Assembly (NCBI GenBank): GCA_022566355.1
Contig: JADFJB010000189.1
Coordinates: 1 to 5,552 of the forward strand
Direction of reading: 5' to 3'
Length of the DNA: 5,552 nucleotides
Origin: a candidate division KSB1 bacterium
GTDB taxonomy: Bacteria; Zhuqueibacterota; JdFR-76; DREG01
The translations under genes were made by a program, and so were the position numbers. The notes below the pieces were generated by a model. The model saw only the letters and a list, made by a program, of their open reading frames with translations, ran no database searches and had not been told where the DNA came from. Shown here one piece after another: positions 3,582-5,552 of this stretch. Every line of letters starts with the position of its first letter. Position 1 is the stretch's first letter.

Positions 3582-5552
3582 ATGTATAGTCAATATTATA
3601 TTAATCAAGTTGTATTTTATAGGTTTTTGTTTGTCGTTATTTTTGTTTTTTCAATTGCTCCATTCACCAGCAAAGGTTTGAATGCCCAGGTACCAGATTT
3701 TAAATGGATGCACCCTGCAGGAGTCGTTGGTAATGATGAGGGGAATGATTTAGTAATTGATGGTGCTATAAACAGCTATGTTGTGGGCCGATTTATAAGA
3801 ATAGCTGATTATTCCGATTCAGCACTTATTGGAGTAGGCAGCCAAGAAGTGTTTATTGCTAAATATGATCTCAATGGCAATGACTTATGGACAAAACGAG
3901 CGGGAAGTGCAAGTAATGATCCGGAAGCTGACAGAGGTAGTGCAATTGGCGTGGAGAAACTTGGAAATATTCTAATGACTGGCCGCTTTGTTAGTAATGC
4001 GGACTTTGGCACCAATTCGTTAACAAGCGCAGATGGACAGGACTTTTTCATCGGTAAGTTGGCGGAGCAGATCGTCCTCATCAACGAAGTCGTAACCGAT
4101 CCTCAGCAGGATTGGACCGATAACAGCGGGGGCAATGGTGTTCAATTTGATTCTAAACCAGGCAATGGTACTATCAGCAACACAGATGAATGGCTCGAAA
4201 TATACAATGCCGGTGTCTCTGCTATTGATTTGACTGAGGGAACCGGTTGGACTTTGGATTTTATAGATGGCTCCGATGCTACATTAGATTTTCAAAACCC
4301 GGGATCTACCGTATTTGTCTTTAGTGATGGTGGATCTTTAACTAATTTCCAACCCGGTGAATTCCTCGTTATCGGCAATCCACCAGGATCCATGAATAAC
4401 GATATTTTTCTTGAGTTGAAAAATGCATCTGGCACCATCGTTGATGATGTCGAATTGGGAGATGATAAAGAAAGTGATGGCGATGGCGATGGCGCGGCCG
4501 ATGGCAGTTCAAACGGCGGTAATGCGAGCAGCATCGTGGATGAAGCCATAGCCCGAGTCCCCAACGGCATCGATACAGATAATGATGTGAACGATTTCAT
4601 TCAACAGCATACAACTATCGGATTTGCAAATGATGCTGCTTTTGATTTTAGCGATGCGCCAAGTGGGGGCGATGCTGGGGTACCTCCAGATAGTTATCCC
4701 ACCTTATTGAAGGATAATGGGGCGCGTCATGTGCTTAATGGCACAACTTTCCTGGGATTTGCAGTGGATGCCGAACCAGATGGCCAGCCCGATGCGACAG
4801 CAACTGACGACGATACCAATGGTGTCCCGGACGATGAGGATGGTGTTGTGTTTACTTCATTCCTCGCGCCAGGGAATAATGCGACTGCGGACGTTACGGC
4901 ATCCATTGCAGGCAAACTAAACGCGTGGATCGACTTTAATCGTGACGGTGATTGGGAAGATGCAAATGAACAGATCTTTACCAACCTGGATTTGAATGCC
5001 GGCCTCAATAGTGTTCTGACTTATTCCGTGCCTGCATCTGCATTACAAGGAGTCACTTTTGCTCGTTTTCGATTTAATTCAACCGGCGATCTGTCATTTG
5101 ATGGCCTGGCCCTGGATGGCGAAGTTGAGGATTACAAGGTAGAAATTGGTATTACCGATTGTTTCATCACACCCACAACCGACACCAACCAGGTTAACAG
5201 TCAGCACTCTTCAACCGTAACCGTTCAGAAAGATGGTATTAACCAACAAGGAGTTGAGGTGACTTTCGAAGTTTTCAAAGGTCCCAATTTAGGCCAAACC
5301 GGTTCCGGCACCAGTCCAACCAATGGCAGTGGCCAAGCCACATTTATTTATACCAGCAACGGTACGGCTGGCACGGATTCCATCAAAGCAAGCGGTTCGA
5401 TTGATGGTGTTCCTTTTGAATGTTTTGCTCAGAAAGTTTGGGTAGATAATATGTGCACTTTGGAGGCAGAAACGGACACGAATCAAGTCGGTACGGATCA
5501 TACATTGACTGTAACTATAAAACAGGATGGAGTTGCAAAATCGGGTATTCCG
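3582..5552 (+). CDS. Large secreted multidomain protein (SBBP repeats, lamin-tail, GEVED, Ig-like), 3' truncated by window
   Basis: The frame is open from ATG 3582 to the window edge (657 codons, no stop). Residues 1-35 are a signal peptide with Arg14, a Phe/Val/Ile-rich core and probable cleavage at LNA-Q (35/36), so the protein is exported. Residues 42-162 hold two SBBP-type beta-propeller repeats (FIAKYDLNGNDLW, DGQDFFIGKL). Residues ~164-350 form a lamin-tail domain, starting IVLINEV, with DEWLEIYNAG and the closing PNGIDTDNDVNDF pattern. An Asp-Gly run (299-304) lies inside it. Residues ~353-520 are a GEVED domain with the family hallmarks SYPTLLKDNGARH, DDEDGV, WIDFNRDGDWEDA and GEVEDY at 513-518. 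From ~527 tandem bacterial Ig-like (invasin/Big_1-type) repeats begin. The role is unknown. Surface adhesion or display is likely by domain type, and a C-terminal sorting or anchor signal may lie outside the window. It is divergent from the RiPP operon and probably unrelated to it. Confidence 0.92.
   Translation, partial: MYSQYYINQVVFYRFLFVVIFVFSIAPFTSKGLNAQVPDFKWMHPAGVVGNDEGNDLVIDGAINSYVVGRFIRIADYSDSALIGVGSQEVFIAKYDLNGNDLWTKRAGSASNDPEADRGSAIGVEKLGNILMTGRFVSNADFGTNSLTSADGQDFFIGKLAEQIVLINEVVTDPQQDWTDNSGGNGVQFDSKPGNGTISNTDEWLEIYNAGVSAIDLTEGTGWTLDFIDGSDATLDFQNPGSTVFVFSDGGSLTNFQPGEFLVIGNPPGSMNNDIFLELKNASGTIVDDVELGDDKESDGDGDGAADGSSNGGNASSIVDEAIARVPNGIDTDNDVNDFIQQHTTIGFANDAAFDFSDAPSGGDAGVPPDSYPTLLKDNGARHVLNGTTFLGFAVDAEPDGQPDATATDDDTNGVPDDEDGVVFTSFLAPGNNATADVTASIAGKLNAWIDFNRDGDWEDANEQIFTNLDLNAGLNSVLTYSVPASALQGVTFARFRFNSTGDLSFDGLALDGEVEDYKVEIGITDCFITPTTDTNQVNSQHSSTVTVQKDGINQQGVEVTFEVFKGPNLGQTGSGTSPTNGSGQATFIYTSNGTAGTDSIKASGSIDGVPFECFAQKVWVDNMCTLEAETDTNQVGTDHTLTVTIKQDGVAKSGIP
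4476..4493 (+). repeat. Short (gatggc)x3 microrepeat encoding Asp-Gly
   Basis: Three perfect copies of gatggc encode DGDGDG (residues 299-304) inside an acidic loop of the lamin-tail domain. It could bind calcium, as many Asp/Gly loops in secreted proteins do, but no complete calcium motif is evident. Confidence 0.6.
5160..5552 (+). repeat. Tandem Ig-like domain repeats, ~98-residue period, second copy cut by window edge
   Basis: Unit one starts at Cys527 and unit two at Cys625, 98 residues later. Both share the frame C-(3-5 residues)-TDTNQV, then (S/T)-V-T-(V/I) strands, KDG/QDG and a closing G-V/I segment. Unit one also has Cys614 near its end (PFECFA), which suggests a Cys527-Cys614 disulfide. 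The DNA of the two copies has diverged well beyond codon third positions, so the duplication is old. More copies probably follow outside the window. Confidence 0.75.

Noticed and set aside
3809-4600. Minus-strand open frames (3809-4084, 4292-4600) opposite the secreted protein
   Set aside because: Ser/Pro/Leu-rich shadow translations of a gene with unmistakable lamin-tail and SBBP features on the plus strand.
4717-5501. Other open frames opposite or overlapping the GEVED and Ig regions
   Set aside because: Shadows of the long plus-strand frame, whose GEVED signature is explicit.

Overview
The window looks like part of an AT-rich genome of a Gram-negative bacterium. The best lineage clue is the right-hand gene, a secreted protein combining SBBP-type beta-propeller repeats, a lamin-tail domain, a GEVED domain and tandem bacterial Ig-like domains. 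That mix is typical of Calditrichota/KSB1-like and other FCB-group bacteria. Strong GGAGG-type ribosome binding sites argue somewhat against a typical Bacteroidota member. The lineage is an inference from protein style only.

Layout. Positions 1-233 hold no gene I can name, only an unassigned open stretch on the plus strand. Positions 234-2943 form a compact minus-strand operon. In order of transcription it encodes a lasso-B2-type leader peptidase (2943-2593), a 55-residue precursor peptide (2581-2414), an HPr-kinase-like P-loop kinase (2331-1312) and a radical SAM enzyme (1322-234). Positions 2944-3581 are intergenic, with promoter candidates for both directions and a possible gene relic. From 3582 a large plus-strand secreted protein runs off the right edge, with 657 codons visible.

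How the genes fit together. The minus-strand genes form a ribosomally synthesised peptide (RiPP) cassette. The precursor has a lysine/asparagine-rich leader and an F-x-x-P...L...T block of the lasso-leader type. Its short core is Ala/Gly/Pro-rich, is duplicated internally (PGAAA PGAAA) and ends in serine. The B2 protein has the Cys-His-Asp set expected of the protease that removes such leaders. The kinase resembles those that phosphorylate the C-terminal serine of some lasso peptides. The radical SAM enzyme would add a further modification.

What is missing is informative. The core has no Asp or Glu, and no asparagine-synthetase-like cyclase is visible, so a classical lasso fold is not expected. 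No PqqD/B1 leader-binding protein and no exporter are visible either. I consider this kinase + radical SAM + B2 cassette with an Ala/Gly/Pro core the most interesting content of the window. The product chemistry cannot be deduced from sequence alone.
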